Source of the DNA: a virus
Length of the DNA stretch: 26,771 nucleotides
Virus record (IMG/VR): IMGVR_UViG_3300048912_000063
Coordinates: 1 to 26,771 of that record
Strand: one strand, 5' to 3'
Position 1 is the first letter of the stretch; every line of letters starts with the position of its first letter. A program made the translations under genes and the position numbers. The notes beneath the pieces were generated by a model that was given only the letters and a program-made list of their open reading frames with translations, was not told the origin of the DNA and made no database searches. This document shows, piece by piece, positions 6,417 to 12,719 of this stretch.

Positions 6417-8146
6417 TACTGATACCCCGGAACGGTGGCGCGGGGCTGCAGCCGCGGCGGGATGAGGTTGACGCCGGTCTTGCCGTCCGGGCCGACGACG
6501 CGGCGGCCATGCGGCAGCGTGGCGATAATCGGATCATTGTCGCCGCTGACTGGCACCGGCGGCTTGGCCTGCTCGGCTCGGAAATTGTGCTGGTCGGTGC
6601 GGTCGAGGAAATTATCGAGGATGCGGCCGGCATTGCCGAGCGTGCCGCGGTTGAGTTCTTCCACGCCGCGGCGCGCCTCGGCCTTCTCGAGTATCTGCTG
6701 CGGGCCGTCGCCGGGTTTGGGGAAGAACCGCGAATAGTCTTTTACCAGTTCATCCGGGCTGATGGCGGCGCCGCTCTCCTTGCGGATGTTGGCGTTGACC
6801 CAGGCGCTGGCGGCGCGCGACTGTGATTTATATTCTTCGCTCTGCAAATAATTCGAGAGCGGCGCGTAGCCGCGGACTTGGTCATTAAGACCGGCCAGCG
6901 CCGTGAAGTTCGTGCCGGCGGCCTGCCGTGAGGCGATGATAGCCTTGCCGGCCAGATCGATTAGTTTGGTTTGGCCTGCATCCGGCGTGATGTTGCCGAC
7001 CGCGTTCATATCGAGCGTGCCGGGGATTGGCATGAACGGCGTGCCGGGGGCGGCGCCCTTCAGGCGATACAGCTTCTCATTATTGGGGCCGTCGACCGTG
7101 TCGAAGGCGTTTTCGTTCTGCGCGAGTTCTTGTCGTGACCTTAAGGTTGCGGCCTGGGATTGGGCGGCGCCGATGCGTGCGGCCTGTAGTTTGCCCGGCT
7201 CCAGGCGGGCCTGCTCTTCCTTCTTGTTCTGATCTTCGCGAGCGAAAGTAAAGTCCGCGTCGCTCTGGCGCTGCTGTTCCTGGCGATGATCCTCCCAGAC
7301 CTTGTAGCGGTCGGCCAGCGCCTTGCGGGTGTTGTCCGAGAGGTAGGGGCTGTGCAGGGCGTCGAGGATTTGGCGCTGCTCCGGCGCGAGCGGCACTTGC
7401 GGCGGCCGCACCGGCGCGGGGCCGACCTCGAGCGGTTTGGGCATCGGCGCGATTGGTTCGAGGGCGGGATCGGAGTAGCCGGCCTGCGCCTTGGGTATGT
7501 CGGTCACGACCGGCGGCGTGCCCGCGTCAGCCGGCGGTCTTGCCACCAGCCGTTCATTTCCAGGCGGCGCCATCAACGGCTGCGGCGGCTGGCCGCCAAT
7601 CGTATCGCGAGACAGTAAGCCTTGGTTAGTCAGCGCCGACGCTAGTTTGACCCGCGCATCATTGACCTCGCCCTGGGTGGCGCCGGCATCGATCGCCGAC
7701 TGTGACATCGGCGCGTCGCCCTGCGGCGTAATCGGCGCCGGCGCGATCGGCGGCAACGCCGCCGGCGTAGCCGGCGCAGCCGGCGCAGCCGGCTGCGGCG
7801 CGGCAGAGGGAGGCGGCGGTGCCGACGGCGCCGGCGCCGGTGCCGACGGCGCCGGCGCCGGCGCCGGCGCCGGCGCGCGGTCGCCCGGCAGCCCGCCGAG
7901 GCCCCTGATCAGGTCGGCTTCGTGGGCCGCGAACGCCTTCGACTGCCGGTCGAGCGCGATCATGTTCATGGCGTTGGCGAAGCTATCGCCCATCGAGGCG
8001 ATGCCCTCGCCGATGTTCGAGGCGTAAGGCCGTTTCTGCGCGGCAAGTTCAGCCGCGATCTTACGGCGCATCTGCAGCGCGTCGTAGCTCTGCGGCGAGC
8101 CCTCGGGGGCGTCGGCATAAAATGAGAATAGCGAAGGCTCGGCCAT
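6416..8146 (-). CDS. Probable internal virion protein, Pro/Ala-rich linker plus conserved C-terminal domain
   Basis: 576 residues, ATG 8146 two bases after the preceding stop. Residues 1-85 are helical (MRRKIAAELAAQKRPYASNI). Residues about 90-145 form an (AP)n/Pro-rich linker encoded by tandem GGCGCC repeats. A second linker runs to about 280, followed by a long charged helix (RYKVWEDHRQEQQRQSDADF). The C-terminal part has a pattern I associate with phage virion proteins, SAWVNANIRKESGAAIS followed by DYSRFFPKPGDGPQQILEKA. No catalytic motif is evident. It is set between two other large probable internal proteins and coupled to the next by a one-base overlap. It ends VPGYQ, similar to other proteins in this operon. 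Confidence 0.6.
   Translation of the reverse strand: MAEPSLFSFYADAPEGSPQSYDALQMRRKIAAELAAQKRPYASNIGEGIASMGDSFANAMNMIALDRQSKAFAAHEADLIRGLGGLPGDRAPAPAPAPAPSAPAPAPSAPPPPSAAPQPAAPAAPATPAALPPIAPAPITPQGDAPMSQSAIDAGATQGEVNDARVKLASALTNQGLLSRDTIGGQPPQPLMAPPGNERLVARPPADAGTPPVVTDIPKAQAGYSDPALEPIAPMPKPLEVGPAPVRPPQVPLAPEQRQILDALHSPYLSDNTRKALADRYKVWEDHRQEQQRQSDADFTFAREDQNKKEEQARLEPGKLQAARIGAAQSQAATLRSRQELAQNENAFDTVDGPNNEKLYRLKGAAPGTPFMPIPGTLDMNAVGNITPDAGQTKLIDLAGKAIIASRQAAGTNFTALAGLNDQVRGYAPLSNYLQSEEYKSQSRAASAWVNANIRKESGAAISPDELVKDYSRFFPKPGDGPQQILEKAEARRGVEELNRGTLGNAGRILDNFLDRTDQHNFRAEQAKPPVPVSGDNDPIIATLPHGRRVVGPDGKTGVNLIPPRLQPRATVPGYQ
7818..7878. repeat. Tandem GGCGCC-type repeat coding for an Ala-Pro linker
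   Basis: Two exact 21-bp copies (7818-7838 and 7839-7859), then further GGCGCC units to about 7878. It lies in frame within the 576-residue gene and codes for APAPAPSAPAPAP. A slippage-prone, self-complementary tract that could vary in length between relatives. Confidence 0.8.
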
Positions 8147-8147
8147 G

Positions 8148-9590
8148 TCACGCCGCTCTCAGTAGGCCGCCCATGCGGCGGTTATCGATGTATTTGGTGC
8201 CCTGCCGGTCGTGCAGGACGGCGTTGGGGTCGACCTTCTCGACATCCTGCGCCATCGGGCCGATATGCCGGGTCGAGGCTGGGTCGTCCTTGTACGAATA
8301 GCTGTAAACCGGCAGTTCGCTGGGCTCGGCGAGCTTCTGCGGGTCGGCCGCGAACACGCTGCCGACCTTGTGGATGTTCTCCTTCGAGCGCACGTCCGAC
8401 TTGGTGGCGCCGTAGGCGGCGGCGCCGCCGATGCTGCCGATCGCCGAGAACAGCCCGCCGACAATTTGGTTATAGTTGGTGCTCTGCTGTTTGTAGGCGT
8501 CGAGCGACTGACTGAAGTTATTGTTTATCAGTCCGGCGACATCGGTGGTCGGAATTTTGTTCTGCGCAACATTGGTCGCGGTCGGGTTCGATACCTGCGA
8601 CTGGCTCAGCAGCGCGGTAATCTCGTTGATCGGCTGATTGCGCAGTGAGTACTGCTCGGACAGCGCCTGGGCGCGGGCGGTCTGCTGCGCATTGAACAGC
8701 GTCGCGGCCTGGGACTGCCGCTGCACGGCGGCGGCGTTCCACAGTTGCGCCCGCGAGGCCGCCTGCTGAAAGGCGTTGGTCTGCGCGGTGTTGGCGTAGT
8801 TGCCGCGGCCGAGCGCCTGTTGATAGGCCTGCTGCTGGGCCGAGTTCTGGAAGTTGGCGCGCTGCGCCGCGAGGTCATCCTGTAGTTTCTGTTCTTGGCC
8901 GCCCTGGGCAGCGATGCCAAGGCGCTGGTCATTGATGCCGCGGTTGTAGTTGTCCATGGCGGCTTGGTAGGCGCCGCTGCCGTACTTGATGCCCTGATCG
9001 GACAATCTCGCCTCAAGATTGGCGCGGTCGCGATCGTTCTGCGGCTGCATGCGCTGGAACAGCGCATTCTCGACGTTGGCGCGCTGCTGCGTGCCCTGCG
9101 AGGTTTCATAGTCGCGGGTGAGGGCGCCGGCGTCGCCGAAGGTGCGTTGCTGCTGATAGTTCGGGTCCCAGTCGAGGAGATACGAAGATGGCTCGTTCTG
9201 CGAGCCGCTAGTGAGCAGGTTCGGGTCGCCGCCGGCCGGCAGGTTCGACAGATTGATGCCGCTGCCGAGCAGTTGCTGCAACTGCGCGCTCGACATGTTG
9301 CCAAGCGACGCGAGGTTTAGTTTCGCCTGATTGCTTTGGTCCAGCGTCTGCTGCCCGATCGGCGACAGCGACTGGGTGACCGTGAATTTTGGAATATCGA
9401 AGGTCTGCTGCGTCGTCGGGTCGGTGAAGTTGTAGTTCCCGGTCTGGTCGTAGGTTATGTTTCCCTGCGGCGTTACCTGATTGACGTTGCTCAAATTGGC
9501 GTTGGCGATCGCGGTCGAGACATTGGTCCCGGTGGCGGCGGCGGCCGTCGCGTATGGGTTCGGCGGGTCGGGGGCGGTCGGTTTGCCCAT
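8148..9590 (-). CDS. Virion protein with C-terminal S74 intramolecular chaperone domain
   Basis: 480 residues, ATG 9590 after a good AGGAG. Residues 1-70 (MGKPTAPDPPNPYATAAAAT, then NVNQVTPQGNITYDQTGNYN) and the later NDRDRANLEARLSDQGIKYG and RNQPINEITALLSQSQVSN patterns belong to a widespread phage virion family, long Gln/Ala-rich helices usually annotated only as tail fibre domain-containing. Residues 398-480 form an S74 domain: S398-D-V-R-S-K, YSYSYKDD, HIGPMAQDVEKVDPNAVL, KYIDNRRMGGLL. The Ser would be the self-cleavage site. The body is helical rather than beta-helical, so it may be an internal or head-tail-associated trimer rather than a receptor-binding fibre. It precedes two large probable ejection proteins. 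Confidence 0.8.
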   Translation of the reverse strand: MGKPTAPDPPNPYATAAAATGTNVSTAIANANLSNVNQVTPQGNITYDQTGNYNFTDPTTQQTFDIPKFTVTQSLSPIGQQTLDQSNQAKLNLASLGNMSSAQLQQLLGSGINLSNLPAGGDPNLLTSGSQNEPSSYLLDWDPNYQQQRTFGDAGALTRDYETSQGTQQRANVENALFQRMQPQNDRDRANLEARLSDQGIKYGSGAYQAAMDNYNRGINDQRLGIAAQGGQEQKLQDDLAAQRANFQNSAQQQAYQQALGRGNYANTAQTNAFQQAASRAQLWNAAAVQRQSQAATLFNAQQTARAQALSEQYSLRNQPINEITALLSQSQVSNPTATNVAQNKIPTTDVAGLINNNFSQSLDAYKQQSTNYNQIVGGLFSAIGSIGGAAAYGATKSDVRSKENIHKVGSVFAADPQKLAEPSELPVYSYSYKDDPASTRHIGPMAQDVEKVDPNAVLHDRQGTKYIDNRRMGGLLRAA

Positions 9591-9602
9591 GGAAATCTCC
9601 TA

Positions 9603-9902
9603 TCAGTACTGCGGTTGCCCAGGCATCGGCGGATTTGGCAACCGCGGCGGCCCCATCGGCGCCGGCAGGCCGGCGCCGCTCATTGGCCCGGCCTGCGGTG
9701 TCATGCCGCCTGTAGGCGGTACGCCGGCCATGCCCGGCATGCCGGGCGGCGGCGCTGCGGCGGCGGGCGGCGCGCCGAGCGCCGGCATAGCCGGCTGTGG
9801 CATTGCCGGCAGCGGCGGCGCCTGCGGCGGCGGCGAGGCAATCCGCATCAGTGCTTGCGTGATCGCGTCGCGTCCATTGCCGGGAGTGTTGCCGTACGCC
9901 AT
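9603..9902 (-). CDS. Pro/Met/Gly-rich small protein
   Basis: 99 residues. ATG 9902 shares its A with the upstream TGA (TGATG), so translation is coupled to the GNAT gene. Residues 1-24 are an ordered-looking head (MAYGNTPGNGRDAITQALMR); the remainder is disordered, with repeated PPPQAPP, MPQPAMPALGAPP, PPGMPGMAG and a final PMPGQPQY. No domain recognised. The head looks like a conserved anchoring helix and the Pro-rich tail like a flexible linker. It sits between the enzyme cassette and the S74 virion protein; structural or assembly role is a guess from neighbours. Confidence 0.6.
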   Translation of the reverse strand: MAYGNTPGNGRDAITQALMRIASPPPQAPPLPAMPQPAMPALGAPPAAAAPPPGMPGMAGVPPTGGMTPQAGPMSGAGLPAPMGPPRLPNPPMPGQPQY

Positions 9903-10363
9903 CAGGCTGCCTCTTGGTGTTGCATCAGGCCCACGCGCTGATGGATGCGCCGAGTTTTCCAGACGTCATCGGTGAGCGTCGCCACGACGCCGTCGCGGTC
10001 GCGGCCAAATAATCGTTCCACGGTGACGCGCTTGTACCCAAGCGCCTTTAGCTGACGTAACAGCCGCGCGTTGTCTGCCGACACGCGCATTACGACCATC
10101 TGGCATCGCGCATCAACGAACGGGTAAACGTGCATCAGCCGCAGCGTCGTGCGCGTGAGCCAGCGCGGATCGATGGCGGCGCCGGAAATCTCGATGGTCG
10201 CCGCCTCGGGGTCATAGTTGTGATACACCAGCCCGCCGATCAGCCGGCCGCCGTCGACCACACCTAGCGTCATAATCTTGGTGCCGAAGCCGCGCTCGCA
10301 GTGCGGGATGTGCGCCGCCACGAACCTCGCGACCACATCGTTATGCCCGATCAGGTAGCGCAT
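9902..10363 (-). CDS. GNAT-family acetyltransferase
   Basis: 153 residues from ATG 10363, which lies 13 bases inside the end of the upstream DUF6817-like gene; a longer upstream extension in frame has Arg-rich shadow composition and is rejected. The fold pattern is GNAT: GTKIMTLGVVDGGRLIGGLV (strands 2-3), then YDPEAATIEISGAAIDPRWL (strand 4), RTTLRLMHVYPF (helix 3), CQMVVMRVSADNARLLRQLK and ALGYKRVTVERLF (strand 6 and last helix). Acetyl-CoA would be the donor. The pyrophosphate-binding loop between strand 4 and helix 3 does not show a clear RxxGxG/A, so activity is not certain. It is the third gene of the 2OG oxygenase, DUF6817, GNAT set. Phage GNATs of this kind are common beside internal virion genes; substrate unknown. 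Confidence 0.8.
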   Translation of the reverse strand: MRYLIGHNDVVARFVAAHIPHCERGFGTKIMTLGVVDGGRLIGGLVYHNYDPEAATIEISGAAIDPRWLTRTTLRLMHVYPFVDARCQMVVMRVSADNARLLRQLKALGYKRVTVERLFGRDRDGVVATLTDDVWKTRRIHQRVGLMQHQEAA

Positions 10364-10815
10364 AGCGTCTGCTCCAGGCTCTCGCGCGCCCCTTTGCTGA
10401 CGCCGACCGCCGCCATGATCGGCAGCCAGCGCGAGCGCGAGTTCTGCTCGATCAGGTTCGCCATTTCGATTTCGCGAAGTGACCTCCAGATGGCGTTGTC
10501 TTTCCCTGGGTCCGCGGGGACGAATACCCGCGGCCGGTCGGACGTGCAGAAGCGGTAAACAAGCTCTTCCGACAGGATGCCGATCAGTCCGGCGATCGTG
10601 CCGCGGTCGTCCAGCGGCCAGCATTGCCGGCGGAATTTGTTAGTTCCGTAGATGCTATGGAACAGCCCGGCATTGCAGATCGTGTCGCTGTTACCCCAGA
10701 GCTTGAGCAGGGTGTGGGTACCGCGCAGGTGATCGTACAGCGAGCGTCCGCTGTGCTTGGCCCGGAGCGCGCCGGCGCGGTTGATCAGAAAGTCCTGGTG
10801 CTCCGGTCTGATCAT
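10351..10815 (-). CDS. DUF6817/HD-domain-like protein
   Basis: 154 residues. I chose ATG 10815, which forms an ATGA overlap with the oxygenase stop; a GTG at 10821 is an alternative. Visible pattern: H21-S-G-R-S-L-Y-D-H29-L-R-G-T-H34-T-L-L-K-L-W-G-N, then C47-N-A-G-L-F-H53-S-I-Y-G-T-N-K-F. This His-rich DHL..TH..LL..WG / AGLFHSIYGT arrangement is what I recall for DUF6817 proteins, which look like divergent HD metal-dependent phosphohydrolases. The canonical HD dipeptide is not obvious, so catalysis is unproven. The rest is helical, with a second conserved-looking part FRRQCWPLDDRGTIAGLIG. It is the middle gene of the enzyme cassette. Substrate and role unknown. Confidence 0.75.
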   Translation of the reverse strand: MIRPEHQDFLINRAGALRAKHSGRSLYDHLRGTHTLLKLWGNSDTICNAGLFHSIYGTNKFRRQCWPLDDRGTIAGLIGILSEELVYRFCTSDRPRVFVPADPGKDNAIWRSLREIEMANLIEQNSRSRWLPIMAAVGVSKGARESLEQTLCAT

Positions 10816-11468
10816 TCGCACTCTTCCTTGATAGTCTTAAAGGCGAGGGCAATGCGAAGCTCCGGGCACGATCGCGACACGCCGCGGGCAATGTGCGGCA
10901 TGCAGCCCGGGAATGACACCAGACGATTTGGTTTCGGATAGATCGAAGTAATAATATCGGTCTGGTCGTCGTTGAAGAGCACCGTCTCGCCGCCCCAGTC
11001 TGGCGACCAAGCCGCATGCGGGTAGTACACCGCGGTGCGGGCATTGGGCTTCTTGGAGTCGGTGTGGATCGCGCCCTCGCCGCCATAGGCGTGGGCGTTG
11101 GCGTAGGCGCGCATCAGGGTGTGGCCGCGGAACACGCTCTGCGAAAGGTTCAACCAAAGCTCGAACACCAGCGGCGCGTTCTTGAGTAGCTCATCGGCGC
11201 AGGCGTAGGGTTTCTCATCGCGGGAATTGCGGTGCCCGGCGAAATGCTTGTGCCAGAAGCTGAACAAATCGCGCTTGCGTGAACTCTTCCAGCCAAACTT
11301 CCAGCCCGGGGCCTGCAGGAACGCGAACAGCGCCGCGCGCTTGGGCTCGCGCAGCACGTTGTCGACCACGACCACGGCGCTCGAGGCCGGCGCCGCTTTC
11401 GCTGGCGGGTGCGGTGGCGGCCATAAATCAAGCTGTGGGTTGCTGCTGACGAGCGCGGGTTTATTCAT
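10812..11468 (-). CDS. 2OG-Fe(II) oxygenase (prolyl 4-hydroxylase-like)
   Basis: 218 residues from ATG 11468, which overlaps the end of the Gly-rich gene by 8 bases. The frame stays open much further upstream, but that extension is an Ala-rich shadow of the Gly-rich gene. The double-stranded beta-helix metal triad is visible: H135 and D137 in EGAIHTDSKK, H192 in GCMPHIARGVS, and R205 (ELRIALAF) for the 2-oxoglutarate carboxylate; GGETVLFND before the second His is typical of prolyl-hydroxylase-like enzymes. An N-terminal region (residues 32-60, VVVVDNVLREPKRAALFAFL) matches the start of such domains. The enzyme would use Fe(II), O2 and 2-oxoglutarate in the cytoplasm. Substrate unknown; the Pro/Gly-rich protein coded immediately upstream is an attractive but untested candidate. 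Confidence 0.85.
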   Translation of the reverse strand: MNKPALVSSNPQLDLWPPPHPPAKAAPASSAVVVVDNVLREPKRAALFAFLQAPGWKFGWKSSRKRDLFSFWHKHFAGHRNSRDEKPYACADELLKNAPLVFELWLNLSQSVFRGHTLMRAYANAHAYGGEGAIHTDSKKPNARTAVYYPHAAWSPDWGGETVLFNDDQTDIITSIYPKPNRLVSFPGCMPHIARGVSRSCPELRIALAFKTIKEECE

Positions 11469-12708
11469 CGTCGTCCCCGTCGTCATCGTCACCACCACCG
11501 CCGCCGTCGCCGCCACCCTCGCCGCCGCCACCGCCGTCGCCCTCGCCGCCGCCTGCACCCTCGCCGCCGCCTGCGCCCTCGCCGCCGCCCGCGCCCTCGC
11601 CGCCGCCGGCGCCCTCGCCTCCGCCTGCGCCTGCACCACTGCCGCCGCCTGCGCCCTCGCCGCCTTCACCGGCGCCGGCCCCCTCGCCGCCATAGCCGCC
11701 CTCGCCGCCGCCGGGGCCTTCCCCGCCATAGCCGCCTTCGCCATAGCCGCCTTCGCCATAGCCGCCGCCCGCGGGGGCGCTGTCACCGAAGCTGTCACCG
11801 AAGCTGCCGTAGCCGCCCTCGGGGGCGTCATCGAACGCGTAGCCGTAGCTCTGCCCCTCTAGGGACGCCGCCATTGCCGATAGCTGATCGTCGGTCAGCG
11901 AACTCTGCGGGCCGGGCGTGTCGGGCGCCGCGGTAGGCGCGGCCGGAACGTCCCCGGGAATGTCGGTCTCAATATCGCCAATGGTGACGGTGGCTTCTTC
12001 ACCCGGGCTGTGCCCGGAGCCCGGCGCGGCGCCATGGCCGCTGGATTGCCCACTGCTACTTGGGCCGCCGCCGCCGACGAAGCCGCCACCGCCGCCGCCG
12101 CCGAAGCCGCCCCCGCTAACCCCGCCACCGCTGCCGGCGCTGCCGCCAAGGCCTTCACCGCCGCCACCACCTGCCGCGCCGCCAGTGAGGTCAAGGCTCT
12201 GCGTCGGGAAGAACGGCGAATTGGGCGGCAGCGTCAGCGGGGGGTTCGGTATGTTCGGGAACGGCAAGGATGGGACAAAGTTACCGAACGTGGTCAAGCC
12301 GGGCAGTGGATTGTTGAAAGCCCGGTCGCCCAAGAACGACACCGGACTGACCGGCGGCAGATTGACCGCTTCGCGGTTCGCCTGCTCGGGGGTTTGGCCC
12401 CGGCTCGGAGCCGGCGCTGTCGGTGCGAGCGGCGGCTGAAACTCGGGTGGTACGTTCGGCGGCGCCGGAGGCGGCGGGCTCTGCAGGTTGTGAACGTCGC
12501 TTTTCGTCGTGTTGTTTGGCGCCTCGGGCGCCAGCGTCGGGTCGAGCACGACATCCTGGAAGCCGCCCATCGGCCCCAATGAAAAACCGTTGCCGGGGGC
12601 GCCGGCCGGCGCCGTGTCATCGGTCGGGCCGAACTGCGAGCCGGGGTCGCCGCCGTAGTACTGCCGCATCAATTCGCGGATGATATCCTCGCGGCTCTGC
12701 AACGACAT
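11461..12708 (-). CDS. Pro-rich then Gly-rich repeat protein with acidic tail
   Basis: 415 residues, ATG 12708 with GGAG 10 bases upstream. Residues 1-20 are an amphipathic helix (MSLQSREDIIRELMRQYYGG). Residues about 25-175 are Pro-rich (LQSPPPPAPPNVPPEFQPPL, NIPNPPLTLPPN). From 175 the chain is Gly-rich, interrupted near 245-310 by an acidic segment (TVTIGDIETDIPGD). After that come FGDS repeats, GYGEG repeats and at least five GGGEGA units, ending GGGDDDDGDDDE. No known domain. Its place after the nozzle gene suggests a tail or virion component, possibly a flexible connector, but disordered proteins of this kind cannot be assigned. The last 8 bases overlap the 2OG oxygenase gene. Confidence 0.7.
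   Translation of the reverse strand: MSLQSREDIIRELMRQYYGGDPGSQFGPTDDTAPAGAPGNGFSLGPMGGFQDVVLDPTLAPEAPNNTTKSDVHNLQSPPPPAPPNVPPEFQPPLAPTAPAPSRGQTPEQANREAVNLPPVSPVSFLGDRAFNNPLPGLTTFGNFVPSLPFPNIPNPPLTLPPNSPFFPTQSLDLTGGAAGGGGGEGLGGSAGSGGGVSGGGFGGGGGGGFVGGGGPSSSGQSSGHGAAPGSGHSPGEEATVTIGDIETDIPGDVPAAPTAAPDTPGPQSSLTDDQLSAMAASLEGQSYGYAFDDAPEGGYGSFGDSFGDSAPAGGGYGEGGYGEGGYGGEGPGGGEGGYGGEGAGAGEGGEGAGGGSGAGAGGGEGAGGGEGAGGGEGAGGGEGAGGGEGDGGGGGEGGGDGGGGGDDDDGDDDE
11538..11627. repeat. Five tandem 18-bp units coding GGGEGA
   Basis: Five adjacent 18-bp units with few substitutions (11538-11555, 11556-11573, 11574-11591, 11592-11609, 11610-11627), in frame in the Gly-rich gene. Copy number could change by slippage without shifting the frame. 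Confidence 0.85.
11731..11760. repeat. Two tandem 15-bp units coding GYGEG
   Basis: GCCGCCTTCGCCATA at 11731-11745 and exactly again at 11746-11760, with a partial unit before it. In frame within the Gly-rich gene, encoding the GYGEGGYGEG stretch. Confidence 0.85.
11779..11802. repeat. Two tandem 12-bp units coding FGDS
   Basis: GCTGTCACCGAA occurs exactly twice in tandem (11779-11790 and 11791-11802), coding for the FGDSFGDS segment of the Gly-rich protein. Confidence 0.85.
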
Positions 12709-12719
12709 GATGGCGGCTC

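Noticed and set aside
10364-10624. Upstream extension of the GNAT gene
   Set aside because: Arg-rich translation inside the DUF6817-like gene; the acetyltransferase fold starts at ATG 10363.
11469-11831. N-terminal extension of the 2OG oxygenase frame, Ala-rich
   Set aside because: It is a frame-shifted reading of the Gly-rich repeat DNA. The oxygenase fold starts after ATG 11468, which overlaps the upstream stop as in the rest of the operon.
11227-11862. Long plus-strand ORF opposite the Gly-rich gene
   Set aside because: GCC/GGC repeats are open in all frames; the translation is Ala-rich with no domain and lies on the antisense strand.
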